Source: Lichenostomus cassidix | Taxonomy: Eukaryota > Chordata > Aves > Passeriformes > Meliphagidae | Reading direction: 5' to 3' | Assembly: GCA_008360975.2 (NCBI GenBank) | Contig: CM039182.1 | Coordinates: forward strand, 14,604,324 to 14,668,323 | DNA length: 64,000 bases | Shown here: one piece after another, positions 1 through 57,798 of the stretch | How the letters are laid out: the number at the start of each line of letters is the position of its first letter | How positions within the stretch are numbered: position 1 is the first letter of the stretch | Position numbers and translations under genes: made by a program | The notes under the pieces: generated by a model | The model's input: the letters and a program-made list of their open reading frames with translations, nothing else | Databases searched by the model: none | Told to the model about the DNA's origin: nothing

Positions 1-3000
1 GGCACTGCATGTATTTTTCAAAATGTGAAAGTATGAAGATCCTTTTATAGTGAGGAAGGTGACAGACAGCAATAGTATGGTTTTCCAAACTGTAATTTCA
101 GTTCTGATCAAAGCTTATTTTCAGGCTGTGCATTATTTCTGTGAGCAGTCTTGCATATAAGAAACACCTTAGATAAGGTTTGGAAGCAACTAGGTAAAGA
201 ACAACTGAGTTTGTAGTAACTGCTTACCCAATTCTTCAGTCTGAAAATAAGGGAAGGAAGGGTTTTGTCCCAGAGATGCTGAGTGACAGCGTTGTTGTGC
301 TTGGCTTTCAGATCACCTCGGGCTTCTCTCAGAACAATTTATTTTCCTCTTTACTGTGTATTTATTAAATGGTTTGTGTGATGAATTATAAAACCTGGAA
401 ACACAGCAGAAAAATCCATTTTCCTCATGTTTCACCAATCACCAGCAACACAAAAGCTTTGGCACGGCTCATCAGCAGAGCACAGGTGAGTGTCAGACAT
501 GTTTCCTTCCCAACTCACACAAGAAAACTCACTGAAATGTTCATGTGCTTGTGTTAGACCATCAGCCTGACAACTCTGCTTAATGACAGGAGTTTAACAT
601 AATTTAAAGCTACTTGGATCACTTATCTCATAATAAAGGAAGTTGTGGGCTTTTTCTACTTTCCCAACTCCCACCCATTTCGTTGTCCACTGATGTCAAT
701 AGCAATGAGTATCCTGGGTGTGCAGCGGCAAGTCTGACATTTTAATGAGCCAAAATAGAGGGTCTGAGCAGTACTGAACACCCTGGCCTCTATAGATTAC
801 ACAGATTTAGAGGAATGGGAGAGGAAGAGAGAGTGGGAAAAAAAAGGCCTTTTCTGCCTAGCTTTATACTGACTGAAATGGAGAGAGTAACCAGTAGGTG
901 ATAGGATTGCATCCAAGTCCTGATTTTTTTCCTTTAAAATGCCTGTATAAGAGAAAGCCTGCAAAGGGTCTGAATAAACATGAAGTGAAAAATTGTGCCT
1001 CGCTTCTACTGTGAAGAAAAATTAACAGTTGAATAGGAGAGCCCCTTCCCTGGTTTGAGTGTCACTGCAATCCCTGGAATTAATTACAGCTTGGTCACCA
1101 GGTACCTGGCCAACAAACATTCCCAATATTTTGTATGGTAATTTCCACAAAGATTGCAGAGTGGGACGAAGTCACCTCATCAATGCCAGCGCGCTGCTAG
1201 TAACACAGGTGATAGCTGACTGCAGTTAACTATCCCTTTTTATGCCCTCTGGGCCATCCTCCACAAAATCCACACAAAGCAGGATGTCACACCTCCTTTG
1301 TTGTACAAGGAAGGAAAGTTCCAGACTATGATGAGCAATGTTCTTCACCACTGTGGAAAGAGTCTTGTTACCTATTTTTGTACTCGGCTTTCTTCTGGTC
1401 GGGATTTTGAGCAAGGTGATGAATGTTTTTCTTTTCTACAGAACAACAAGCCTCACAGCAAAAGACCTGAAGGTAAAGGACCTGCCTTATCCACTTTGCT
1501 GAACTGCCCCAACAGCACATGGCATTGTTTTCTTTTTCTACCTGGAGCAGTTTTGTGTACACTGATCAGATTTCCACCCCTCCTTTGGGAGACTCTACCA
1601 CCTTCTATTGCTTTGTACCTGTGTCGTTGCATAAAACACGTTTTCCCTATGTATCCCATTATATCTGATCTTATCCCACATGAACCGCGCTTGGTGTTTA
1701 TAGCCTTCAAATACTTGCAGAGGGTTATCATATCCTCCTCCTTTAGTCACTATTTGGAAAAGTTGTTTGTGCTGAATTCTTTCAGGCTTTCCTCATCCAG
1801 CTGTTCCCTCCCACCTCTCATCTGACGTGATGTTCTCTGAAAGCCTTCAGCCCGTCTGCATCACCCCAGGCCTGGGGTGGCCTGCTGCAGCCTCAGCACA
1901 CCCCACTCTGTGCTGAAATACCTCAGTGGGCAGCCCCAAATCACATGGGCCTGTCCTGGCCCATGGTGCAACAGTGGATGCTAATCAACATTCCTGCTTT
2001 CCAGGTTCCTCTGTCCTATTGAGCAGAGTGTTTCAGACTATTTTCCCCAAATGCATTAACTTTGGTTTTCCCATGCACAGTCTAATTTGGTTATTTCCTG
2101 CACATATTTCCAACCTCTCCAGTTTCCCCCATATTATTGCTACATCCTCCCTCATTTGCTTTTGACGGCTTGGGCCAAATTACAGCGAAAGCAGGTATGA
2201 GCCAGGATGTGTATCCAGGCTCTCTGCCAGCTATTTTGCAAAGAAATCACCCAGGCCACAAGATCCTGCCTCTCACAAGTCACGGTGACAAACTGTGAGT
2301 TAGCAGATAGCTTTGCTTTTTCCAGCCCACCTGGTTACATGGGCAGGATCAGCAGCAGTTGCCAGCTGACCCATGTGGTCACAGGGGCTTGAAGATTTCC
2401 ATCTCCTACAGTGACTTGCAAGGTGCCCTCAGGTCCTCAAGGGAAATCATCAGATATATTATTTCCAAGCAATTGAGGTAAGACACAAAAATGGATGTGT
2501 CTTGATTTTCAGATGCCAAGTGCTTATAGCTTCAATCAGGGATTTTGTGGCCACTGTGCTACCTAAGGCATGAAGTTTTGCGCATGATCTGACCAAGAGT
2601 GGAAAGGTTCACCACCTCTGAATTTCACCTTTTGCTTTTGTGTAGGTGAATGAATCTTAGCAATCTGGGAATTGTTTGCATACCTGAGTGCACGTGTGTG
2701 TGTATATTTTAGTTTTGGAGGCAGAGACCAGGCAGAAGAACATTAGTATTCCCTGAGAGCACAGGGACTGAAGGAGTGATGACAAGGGTCACTGGAAGTC
2801 TGTGGCCTTACTTGGGAATGGGGTGGCCTGTGCTTTAGCCAGCAAGCTGCTGCATATTTTCCCTCTTCAGAAATAGCCTGAAATCATCTCACACCTACAT
2901 AAGCTGCTTTCCAGGAGGTGTCCTGCTTTTCTGAATCCAACCATTTAATCAACCCGGGCTTTATTTCTGTTTTAGTTCTTTATGTAAAGTTACTCCTGGT

Positions 3001-3147
3001 TCATGAACCGTTTCAGCAGCTGTTCATGGCCTTTTATCATTGCACTGCTCAAATTCCTTGGGGCTTTTCCCACTCAATGACTGAGGCATCATGTCTGCTA
3101 GTGCAAACTGAGTGTTCCTAACTTCACCGCCTCAGCTTTTAGAAAAG
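1..3147. other. Intergenic, apart from the old LINE remnant
   Basis: Mixed-composition unique sequence. Open frames are short and unrelated to any family I recognise. The ancient CR1/L3-like piece at about 1690-2060 is the only recognisable element. No RNA gene or exon is evident. Confidence 0.6.
1690..2060 (-). mobile_element. Ancient CR1/L3-like LINE remnant
   Basis: The plus strand reads like the reverse complement of the old CR1/L3 3' region: TTCAAATACTTGCAGAGGG, TATCATATCCTCCTCC, then TTCTTTCAGGCTTTCCTCAT and a GTTCC-rich segment. Divergence is high and the borders are estimated. It could be a related ancient LINE subfamily. Confidence 0.45.
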
Positions 3148-3153
3148 GGATTC
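3148..3153. repeat. Target-site duplication, left copy
   Basis: GGATTC immediately left of the LTR, identical to 3795-3800 on the right. It marks the integration site. Confidence 0.88.
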
Positions 3154-3794
3154 TGTAGGGTTCGCTTGCCCGGGAAGTCTGCCCAGCCCTCCCCCAGAAC
3201 GCTGGCTCCATGGCTCAGAGGTGCAGCCACGGGCGCTCAGCTCCGGCGCCGCCGGCTGACACCTCCTGCAGCCGTGGGTCTCTCACGGTGAGGTGAACAC
3301 CGCCTCTGGTGAGCGGCTGGCACAGCGCGGGGGGAACGGGACGGAGGGCAAAAGGTTGCGAGAGAGGTTTCCCCTTTGGAGCGGAGCGGCGAGAGAATGC
3401 ACAACACCCAGTCTGCGGTCTTCCAGGGAGATTTATTAAGGGTCTTCGGGTGAGGGTCTGAGGGCGGCGAGAAGGCACGAAGAGACGACAACACAAGGGC
3501 TCAGGAAGTCTGGAGGCTGGGAGCCTCGAACAGACGGCGACACGGGACTTTAAGGGGGGGAAAACGGGGCGTGTCTAACCCCCAAGGGCCAGTTAGGAGA
3601 GGGTGAGGGGAGAAAGAAAGGGGTACAGGCCAATAGATTTATAATAGGGGAGGGTACAATTTTAAATGAACCAATCATATACAAAACTCAGGGGAACACG
3701 GGAGAAGCTTCTAGAAAACAATCCATATAAGAAAAGGGGGTGGGGGAGGGTGCAAGACTTATGATCTTGAAACTTGCAGCTATAGGCTGCTACA
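3154..3794 (-). mobile_element. Solo LTR of an endogenous retrovirus (class II/ERVK-like)
   Basis: A 641-bp unit begins TGTAG and ends CTACA on either strand, and is flanked by identical 6-bp direct repeats GGATTC (3148-3153 and 3795-3800). Read on the minus strand it has TG...CA ends, an internal AATAAA (3432-3437) that sets its orientation, and a GC-rich segment downstream of that signal. A 6-bp duplication suits class II (ERVK-like) integrase. No internal viral genes are present, so this is a recombined single LTR. The short open frames at 3215-3496 fall inside it and are not genes. Confidence 0.88.
3432..3437 (-). terminator. LTR polyadenylation signal AATAAA
   Basis: Canonical AATAAA (TTAATAAATC context) inside the LTR on the minus strand, about 360 nt from its 5' end. 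It supports the minus orientation. Confidence 0.6.
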
Positions 3795-3800
3795 GGATTC
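3795..3800. repeat. Target-site duplication, right copy
   Basis: GGATTC immediately right of the LTR, identical to 3148-3153. Confidence 0.88.
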
Positions 3801-6489
3801 TTTAGGACGAACCTGCTGACATTCCACTAGATCACGATACTGGGCAGGCAGGGTCAGCTCCATGGAGCAGCTGATGGGATGTGGCCCACAGACCCTTCAA
3901 ACCCAGCACTGAAGTGCCTGCTAAGTGATACAGGATCACCTGCCCAACTTCCCCTGCATGAGCCCAGCTCCTTCCACTCTCACTGTGCCGCAGCAGACTG
4001 ACATCAGATGGTCAGGAAGATGACCTGGAAGGTAATGACTCTAAAGCCTGTCAAGTCAGACATCATCCCCAAATCTCTCCTTAGTGGTGTTATGGGGCAA
4101 AGGCAAGATAGTGCAGTCTCCACCAGCCTAATCACAGGCAGATCTGGTGTTTCTTGTGCAAAGGACATTAGTGGAGACCCCTCTGCCTTGGGGTCCCCCA
4201 GGACTCCTTTACAGTCAGTGGTGTAAGGGAAAAACCTTTTGGACACAATTCACCTGACAATATTCCTGCTGACTTTTGGATGAGGTGACTCCAGTCCCAG
4301 AATCCAGCAGCTGAAACAAATACCGTTCTGCTGACTATAGATCTGAGCAGAGGTTATTTGATTTCCCAAACATTCCCTTAGCTGCTGTGTGGAGCCGTGA
4401 GGTGGATTCAGGTGCAAGATGCTCTGCAAGTGTGATGGCTGAAAATGGATAAAGGGAAGAGTGGCAGGGCACTGCAGTGGGCACAGTGACAAAGCCATTT
4501 ATAGCTGCTCCCATGCCCTCCCTTAGCTCGCCTGTTCCTGGCCATCTCCTCTTGAGATTGAAGGCAGGAGCAAAAGCTGAGGAACTACTGGGACTTCAGC
4601 CTTTGTAATTGTTACAAAAAGCAAAGAAAGGGGGACTTTGAATGACGTAACTTTCTTGGCCCTCAAATTGTCCGTGCTTACCCAGCCCCAGAATCAGGAA
4701 AAACAGCCCAGAGGCATCCCAGCTGGTGGGCTGGGAAGCAGTGCAGGTCCCCTGATGTCAGTGCCGTGCTGTGCCCAAGCTAACAAACCCAAGGTTATTA
4801 GCTCAGGTGCAATGCCAGGCGAATGTGTCAGTACTGCCATCAGACCCACTGCTACGTCTGTGTGATACCAGGCTGCACCTCGTGTTGTTACCAACTCTCT
4901 GCACATGGGCAGCCCTGGGCAGCTGCCTGGCTTGGAGTGTGCAGGGCTCATAACCACTCCCTTGCTTCAGGCCAAATGTGCTAGACCTACCTCCCTCCCC
5001 ATGAAAAAGTAATAGAAATGAGAGGGAAGAAAGTCCAAACTCGTTCTGGACGCTCATTTAGATCTACGCTTTGGAAGTGAGCAAGGAAACTACCAACAAC
5101 CATGGACAAGCAATTCACCCTCACTCTACTAGTTCCCATGCCTTGGAAAAATGTCCTTTCCTCCTCACTTGATATTAGAGACTGCCTGACTCCTCCTAGG
5201 TATCCAATGTACCTTACAGGTTGAAATTGTGTGGTCCCAAGATGCTTTCAAGAGACATGAAGTATGCAGGTAACACACACTGTCACTGTGTAGTGGAGCA
5301 AGAAGGCTGCTGTTAGTCCATTTAGCCCATCCTAAGAGTGTTCCCATCACAAAGTAAAAAACACTTGAGCATTCAGCACATGAAGTCCTTAAAAATATTA
5401 GGGTTTTTTTTTGGGGGGGGTGGTGGGGGGAGGGTGGGAGAGGTGGTTTCTCTGCAAACTGTTGCACTGTGATCTGGCTGAATATTTCAGCAGCTGAATA
5501 AAAGCCCCTCTCCAACTCTTCTGCATCTGAGCACCCAAATAAGGGTGTGTGTATTCAGCACAAGCACAGCTTTAAACCCAAGCCCCAAACATGAGCAGGT
5601 GCTTCTCCCTCTCTTTTCGTCTGACCATAACTGATGCCTCCTGCCAATTTCAAAGGCAAGTGGATACAATGGTGATGGGGGCGAAGCAGCTGGAGGGGCG
5701 GCAGGAAGGGGCACAGAGAGGGCCCTGCTTGGCAAGGTGAGCTTTGCCCGCTGGGCTGGCAGGCAGCCCTGCCAGCTCTCTTTGTGTGGCTCTGAGAAGA
5801 CGGGGGAAGGAAGAGCCAACAGCAAGTGTGTGAGTTCAAAGTGAAGCTACTGAGGCCAGCTGCAAGCTGCTGCTCCTCTAGTCAATGTACCAACTATTTT
5901 GCTGGAGTAGGGAAGAGCCACTAGAAGTGTGTGTGGGTTGGTGGAGCTGGAGGAGGGAGATGTGGATCTTCTTTACTGACACACAGCCATCACAAATTCC
6001 CTAGCATCTAGCATTTGGGATGTGCCTCCGTGCACAGCCACAGCCTGGCTGGCCCAAACTACTGGGTCTTAAGGGAGAGGGAAAGGGCAGCCATGCTCTC
6101 CATACTTACTCCAGAGCAGGGAATGCCACAAAACGCTGGGTGTGACAGGAAGTCATTCCCAAAGCTGCCACAAGAAACAGGACCTCAGCACAGGCTTGCT
6201 TAGACCAGCTCCCCGATTAATCAGCTGCCAGGAAAAATGCTCAGCCCCAAAACTGCCCCTGCTGAAGTGCTGGAAACAGCCTGGACTCAGTTCTGTTCCT
6301 CCTCCTTTGTGTCCAGTGCCATGGTCCCCAAGGGGCCACTACAGTTCTCACGGCCAAACTGTAGTTTTGCCCTTTCCATGTGCTTCTGGATGGAGGAATG
6401 AGGTTCATGCCAACCACAGCTCTCCTCCCCAGGCTGGGATCCGTCTACATGGGGAGGAGGTTGGGTCAGGACAGGTCTGACACCCCGGC
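3801..6489. other. Intergenic sequence between LTR and CpG island
   Basis: No gene recognised. It contains the G-rich tract at 5401-5441. Open frames of 80-125 codons overlap on opposite strands and lack family motifs. Confidence 0.6.
5401..5441 (+). other. G-quadruplex-capable tract
   Basis: After a T run come at least four G runs of three or more (GGGGGGGG, GGGGGG, GGG, GGG) with 1-4 nt loops. Intergenic. Confidence 0.6.
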
Positions 6490-7480
6490 GTGATATCAGG
6501 GGGGAAAATGCTGAGGGCTTTTGGTGAGGGGCTCGTGCCGCGGGGCAATGCCTTTCATACTGCAGTGCCAGAGTCACACGGCGGCCAGGCTCGGGCTGTG
6601 GCACTGCTCTGCCAGCCCGCCGGCTAGGGCCGCGCCAGGCACGGAGCCCAGTGCCCGCGGCCATGAGCTGCTACGGGGGAGGCTCCTTGGCAAGGCAGTG
6701 GCAGCCGGCAGCCCTTGTCTGCGCCGCTGCTTCGAGCCCCTCTGCAGAGCAGAGCTCTGACCGGGGCTGCCCACAGCAAGCTCGCCGGGCCGTGTGGCCA
6801 TGGCCGGGGCTGCTCACAGCAAGCTCGCCGGGCCGTGTGGCCATGGCCGGGGCTGCTCACACGGGCTGGTCCCAGCAAGCTCGCCCGGCCCGTGAGGCCA
6901 TGGCCGGGGCTGGTCATACCACGCTCGCCCGGGCCGTATGGCGATGGCCGGGGCTGCCTGGCCCCGCCGCGCACAGTGAGGGCAGTCCAGGCCCGCGGGC
7001 GGCGGCGCGGCGCCCCCTGCCGGCCGCGGGGCCACATAGCGGCGGCGCCCAGAGGGGAAGGGAGCAAAGAGGGAGCCAGGGAGAGCCGAGGCCGGGCTAA
7101 AGCGGCCCGCGGGGCTCAACGCCAGTCCCGAACTTGCTTCCAGGGCCCGTGGGGCAGTATGAGGGGAAAGGGCGGCCGGCAGGACTCAGCCAGAGCGAGC
7201 GGCTGGTCAGCCCTGAAGCACGGACCTCTGCGCTGCGGCTAGAGGCGCTCGGTCCGCCCGAGGGACGGGCGGCTGTCCCTGCCCTGCCTTGCACCGGAGC
7301 TTGTAAAGGCCTGGCCAGATGGGGACACCCGGTGAAGTGTCCCGCGGCAACACAACAACCTGCGTCCGGCTCAGGTCCGGCTGGAGGAGAGGGATGAGCC
7401 TCGAGGGGATGTTGCTGTCAGGCACTCAGGCACCGGGCAGCCCGGAGCGAGCAGAGGTGGAGCGGGGCAGCAGCACAGCC
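6490..7480. promoter_or_regulatory. CpG island
   Basis: By eye this kilobase is strongly G+C-rich with many CpG dinucleotides (runs such as GCGGGCGGCGGCGCGGCGCC near 7000), against the A+T-rich surroundings. Long open frames on both strands follow from stop-poor composition and look like no known protein. It lies about 4-5 kb beyond the SVIL 3' end and could be the promoter of an unannotated transcript, a distal regulatory island, or just a GC-rich repeat cluster. Confidence 0.6.
6761..6961. repeat. 43-bp tandem repeat, about four degenerate copies
   Basis: The unit starts CTCGCCGGGCCGTGTGGCC and contains ATGGCCGGGGCTG. Copies start at 6781 and 6824 (nearly identical), near 6879 (after a small expansion) and near 6923, with divergence growing rightwards. 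It lies inside the CpG island and makes a periodic series of CCATGG sites. Confidence 0.85.
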
Positions 7481-7491
7481 CTGCCGGTCTG

Positions 7492-7687
7492 TACCTGCGG
7501 GACCTGTGCGGTACCTGTGCGGGACCTGTGCGGGACCTGTGCGGTACCTGTGCGGGACCTGTGCGGGACCTGTGCGGTACCTGTGCGGGACCTGTGCGGT
7601 ACCTGTGCAGTACCTGTGCGGGACCTGTGCGGGACCTGTGCGGGACCTGTGCGGGACCTGTGCGGTACCTGTGCGGTACCTGTGCGG
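7492..7687. repeat. 11-bp minisatellite, 17 full copies
   Basis: Unit (G/T)ACCTGTGCGG, full copies from 7501 to 7687 plus a partial unit at 7492-7500. Apart from the G/T choice at position 1, the only change is one G-to-A in the copy at 7600. Because 11 is not a multiple of three and the unit has no stop codons, all frames on both strands stay open, which explains the overlapping repetitive open frames here. It abuts the CpG island. Confidence 0.95.
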
Positions 7688-8066
7688 CACAGCAGGCACA
7701 GCGGGCGCGCTGCTGGTAGTGCAGCACCCGTTCATCTGCCCAGACGTCTGCCCTAGCAAGATCCGACGGCCTTGATTCGTGATGCCGCGTGAACGTGGGA
7801 CAAGGACAAGCTGCCATTAAATTCAAACAAAGCTGGCAGCCTTCAGCCACTCCGTAAGATAACATGAAAGGACTTTTGATCACTCTGTTCTGGAACTTTT
7901 TCAATTGGTTTTCCTCATCTCTTCCGTCCTAAGAAGGCTCAATCATTATCCCATCTACAGGACAGTTTCCTCATTAGCATACAGCCTCTGCCAGCCTTTC
8001 CTGGGCTCTGTCTGCTTTCCCACACACAGCTCAGTCCCTACGCTGGAAAATCGGATTTAAGGTTTT

Positions 8067-8680
8067 CTAACTCTTCTGGATGAGTTTTGCTAAAAAAAGG
8101 GGAGGGTTTGGTATATACCCTTCAGAAAGAAGCAACCCGTAAGAGATCCCTCCTGTGACAAAGAGGGGAGGACATGTGTGTGTGCTTCCAGAAGCTCCAC
8201 TTCCACACTTGGTTGTGTTTGATAAGGACCATCTCATTCTAGAGATAGAACACGGAAGCAAATCAGCTGCTACCAGGCTCTCATAGACCACTACCTCTTC
8301 TGTGTCATCAGAAATGAGGCAGATGTAGTAACATCCTGAAAATACAAGCCCCACAAATTCTAGCAGTTGGTCTTGGCGTGTATGAATGTCAGCAAGTGAA
8401 GTGTGTTGAGGCAGGTGGTATCTTATTTGTCCAACCAATGTGGGCTCTCCATAAACCTCACCTTATGGAGTCTTTGCATATACTTTAAAGAGAAACTCTA
8501 GATCTTCTGCTGTGGTATCTGTCCAAACTGGTACCAAGACCAGTGGTGGTTCCAGAGGTCATCTTCATAGGTCATTCCTGAAGTGCTCCAACTTGTCCCT
8601 GTGTTGCTCAGATTCAGGGTTCTCAAAATTCTTTCCTGTTGCTGCCCTTTGTAATTTTGGTTGGTCATTCTATGCCGCAC
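8067..8680 (-). pseudogene. Unidentified decayed coding-like stretch
   Basis: Minus-strand open stretches at 8498-8680 and 8067-8438 join across frames into text that looks coding by composition (for example HTRQDQLLEFVGLVFSGC, LISDDTEEVVVYESL). Short frameshifts and stops interrupt it. I do not recognise the family. It may be a decayed retrocopy, a transposon fragment or chance. No splice structure is apparent. Confidence 0.2.
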
Positions 8681-11600
8681 ATCACTTTGAGCCTTCAGTC
8701 CTGCAACTGTTACTGAAGAGTCTGTCTTGGAAGTCTTTGCTCATCCAGCAGCCATGTGTTGGCAGAATGCATGGCTCTATCTAAAACAAGAAGCATTCAA
8801 AAAATTAAGTCTGTTTTGCTGGAAATTTTAATAGTAAAGTAAACCAGAGGATTCTGGATAAAGTCAAAACCTCAAACTATTTCTGGTAGTTTTCCTTTTG
8901 TGAAATGTTCAACCTCCCTTAGTATTGCACTGGTGCAGTGTGGTAAGGCACAGCATGGTTCTGCTTCTGGTTTGCAGCCAAATTTTGAAAATCTTTCCTG
9001 CAATAGAGAATCATATTTCCCAGATCACTATTAAACCATTTGGAAAGAACTGGGGTGGTGGGGGGTGTGGGTGTAGGGGGAAATACACCCCCTACAACTG
9101 CAGAAAGGCACCAGCAATCATATTCCTCAAAAAAAACCTTAGAATTGTTTAAAAAAACACCCACATACTTAAATTGTAAAACTGCAGTGAAATGAGGGTA
9201 GCAGTCAGAGTTGGAAAAAGAAAAAGTGTTAGAACTACCAGAGATTTTTCTTGGAAATGACCTACGTAAATGACTTAAGTTCAAAAACAGCTTTAGAAGC
9301 AAAATGATAAAATATTGCCTGGGCCCCTGTAGATAAACCAAGCCAAATCAATTACTCTTCTGTCTACAAGTCATGACCACTTTATAGAGTGAGCAAACAG
9401 GGGCACTAATAATAAAGTATTACCACTTCAACAACATTTTTATATACAGCATCCAATTTTGGGAGTAGGATGCAGGTGCCTTTCCTCACAGGCAGTCACC
9501 ATGACCAAGAGTAGTGATTGTATTGAGGTTCTGATATGTTTAGTGGCTGCATAAAGACAATCAATAGCCACATGTGCAAACAGTTAACAGTTTATACAGC
9601 ACATTTCTAAATTAAAGACATTAAATATCAGTGTTCTGCTACCAAGCACAAGTGGCTCAGCAATTGCCACTGGAAATTGAAAGTGCTGGTTAGCACAGCC
9701 TGGAACATACAGGCTGCAGAAGGAGATAGGGAGTGTAAAATTGAAGTTGAACAGGTATCAGTTAATAAAATAGCAAATGGGGTCACTACAGATTGCTTTC
9801 TCCTGACTTCCCTTGCTCTTTCAGCAGTGCATGCACTTTAAGACTTTTCTCTGGTTCAGTAACTTTGTGATTCCATGGGCAGGTCCCTGCAGAGGAGAGT
9901 GCAGAATTTTGGGGTGGTTTAGGTAACATTTGCAGCTGTGGTGCAGGCAACCCTTCAAGGCCCCTTCCAGCTTGGCTGGCTTGGTAGAGCCAGAAGCATA
10001 GAAATGCATGACAGCAAGGGTTTGCCAGCACAGGGCCTGGATTGTGTGTGTGCTGACACGTGCAGCAGAGCCAAGGACCTTAGGTGCAGAAGCAATACCT
10101 TTTACCATTAATCTTACAACTGACTCTATCTTCTGCTTGAATACATAAAGGAAAGTTTTCTTCCCATACACCAGTTCCTTACTGAAATGAGAGAGCAGAA
10201 AATGAATCTGTTTCTTTTACATAAAAATAACATATTTTAGCAACAGAATATAATAAACTTGCCCAGTCTGGTCCTTGTTTCACTGCCTTCAGCCCCCTTG
10301 TCAGCTCGTCTTGTCTTTCAGCTGAGATTCCAAAAGCTTTAGAGGAGGATGAATGTTGCCCTTCAACAACACTTGAAGGACTGACAATGTTTTCAAGAAA
10401 CAAAAGCAAATGATACTACCCTGCCACAGGGAAAAACAAGGTCAATCATGCTATGCAAATCAGCTCTCTGTTGGAGAGAAAAATCAAAACAGAGGAACCT
10501 GCTACCCTCATGGTACAGACTGAACATGAATAATCAAAACCTAATTCCTGCTTGATTTTATCACCTGAGAGGGTGAAAGAGGAAAATATATGGGTGCAAA
10601 AATACTTAGATGAATACAGCAGTGACTTTGGAAACCTCTCAGTTCTTGAAAAATAAACTTGTCGCTGTAAAAGCCTGCATTTTCAAACTAACAGTGTATC
10701 CCATGCAGAAGGCAGCTGAGGACCTCTGAGGAACTGGCATCTAAAACAGCTTTTTGCTGGAGTTTATGTAAGACGCATTCTGGCTTTGAATACTGTTCCT
10801 AACATTTTCGTGGGTTATTTCATTTCAGTTCTTGACAGAAACCAGTACATGAAAGGAAATACTCCAGCGCTGAAAATTCACCTGTAATATCTCAGGTCAG
10901 GTGAATAGTACTTGCATTATTTCTAAGTTTTTAATTTATTTACTTAAAGGCTTGGTTACAATTTAACAACCCATCTGCCAAAACAAGATTCACTTTAACT
11001 ATGGAGCAATACATTCTGCAGGTCTTGCAGAAATCCACACCTCACACATTCAAAAATCTCACTTCAATTCCCTCAGCCTAGGAGAATGACAAGAGCAGCA
11101 ATAGGCACCATCCCAAACCAGGAGCAGCTCTGAATGGCTGCAGGGCAGAAGGAAAGTTCTGTGGCCAGGAATGAAAATGTGAAACCCACTAGGCTACCAG
11201 AGAAGAACCTCAAAACTTACTACAGAAATGCCAAATGCCTGAAAACCATTTCAAACAACAGCAAATATTTACTTGATGAGCCTATTCAATGTCCTAATTA
11301 ACTGAGCAAAAACAATTTTGACTTCAGTGCTTACTGAAAGAATAGACACAATGCTCATTTTCAGTTCAAATTTTACTTCCAATTGCACAAAGGTTGAAAA
11401 GATTTTTTCAAATTTTGAAAACAGCATAATTATTTTGGTTTCATATATAAAACAGGGAAACCCAAAGGATACAGGAGTTGTGTGACTGTTCCAACATTCA
11501 GCATTAAAATGTTGCCCAACTTAATTTTATCTCATACATTGATTATTTTCTACATTATCTGCTTCTCAAATTATAACTCTGTACAATACCCACAGACATC

Positions 11601-11689
11601 TAAGGTTAAAATATTTTGAGAAAATACCATGTTATGGAAGGTTCCAATGACCTGGTACAGATTACAGTACAAAGTAATGACAAGTCAGA
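8681..11689. other. Intergenic / SVIL 3' flank
   Basis: Unique A+T-rich DNA. Two minus-strand open frames (10179-10409 and 9821-10171) are in different frames and unlike known proteins. The G-rich tract is at 9051-9082. Nothing else is supported. Confidence 0.6.
9051..9082 (+). other. G-quadruplex-capable tract
   Basis: GGGGTGGTGGGGGGTGTGGG followed by TGTAGGGGG. Four or more G runs with short loops, 2.6 kb left of the probable SVIL 3' end. Confidence 0.55.

Positions 11690-57798
<46,109 letters not shown>

Noticed and set aside
3215..3496. Minus-strand frames of 85-93 codons
   Set aside because: They lie in the retroviral LTR, which is non-coding.
6624..7294. Overlapping open frames of 65-175 codons on both strands in the CpG island
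   Set aside because: GC-rich DNA has few stop codons; the translations are Pro/Arg/Ala-rich, partly made of the 43-bp repeat, and lack any family motif.
7492..7687. CRISPR-like regular repeats
   Set aside because: Units are contiguous with no spacers, and the genome is avian; it is a minisatellite.
7319..7904. Repetitive Cys/Val/Arg 'protein' frames (up to 177 codons)
   Set aside because: They are translations of the 11-bp minisatellite, open in every frame on both strands; no evidence of a gene.
9821..10409. Two adjacent minus-strand frames that might be exons of a neighbouring gene
   Set aside because: Different frames, no convincing splice sites and no recognised protein; kept only as a note in the intergenic entry.
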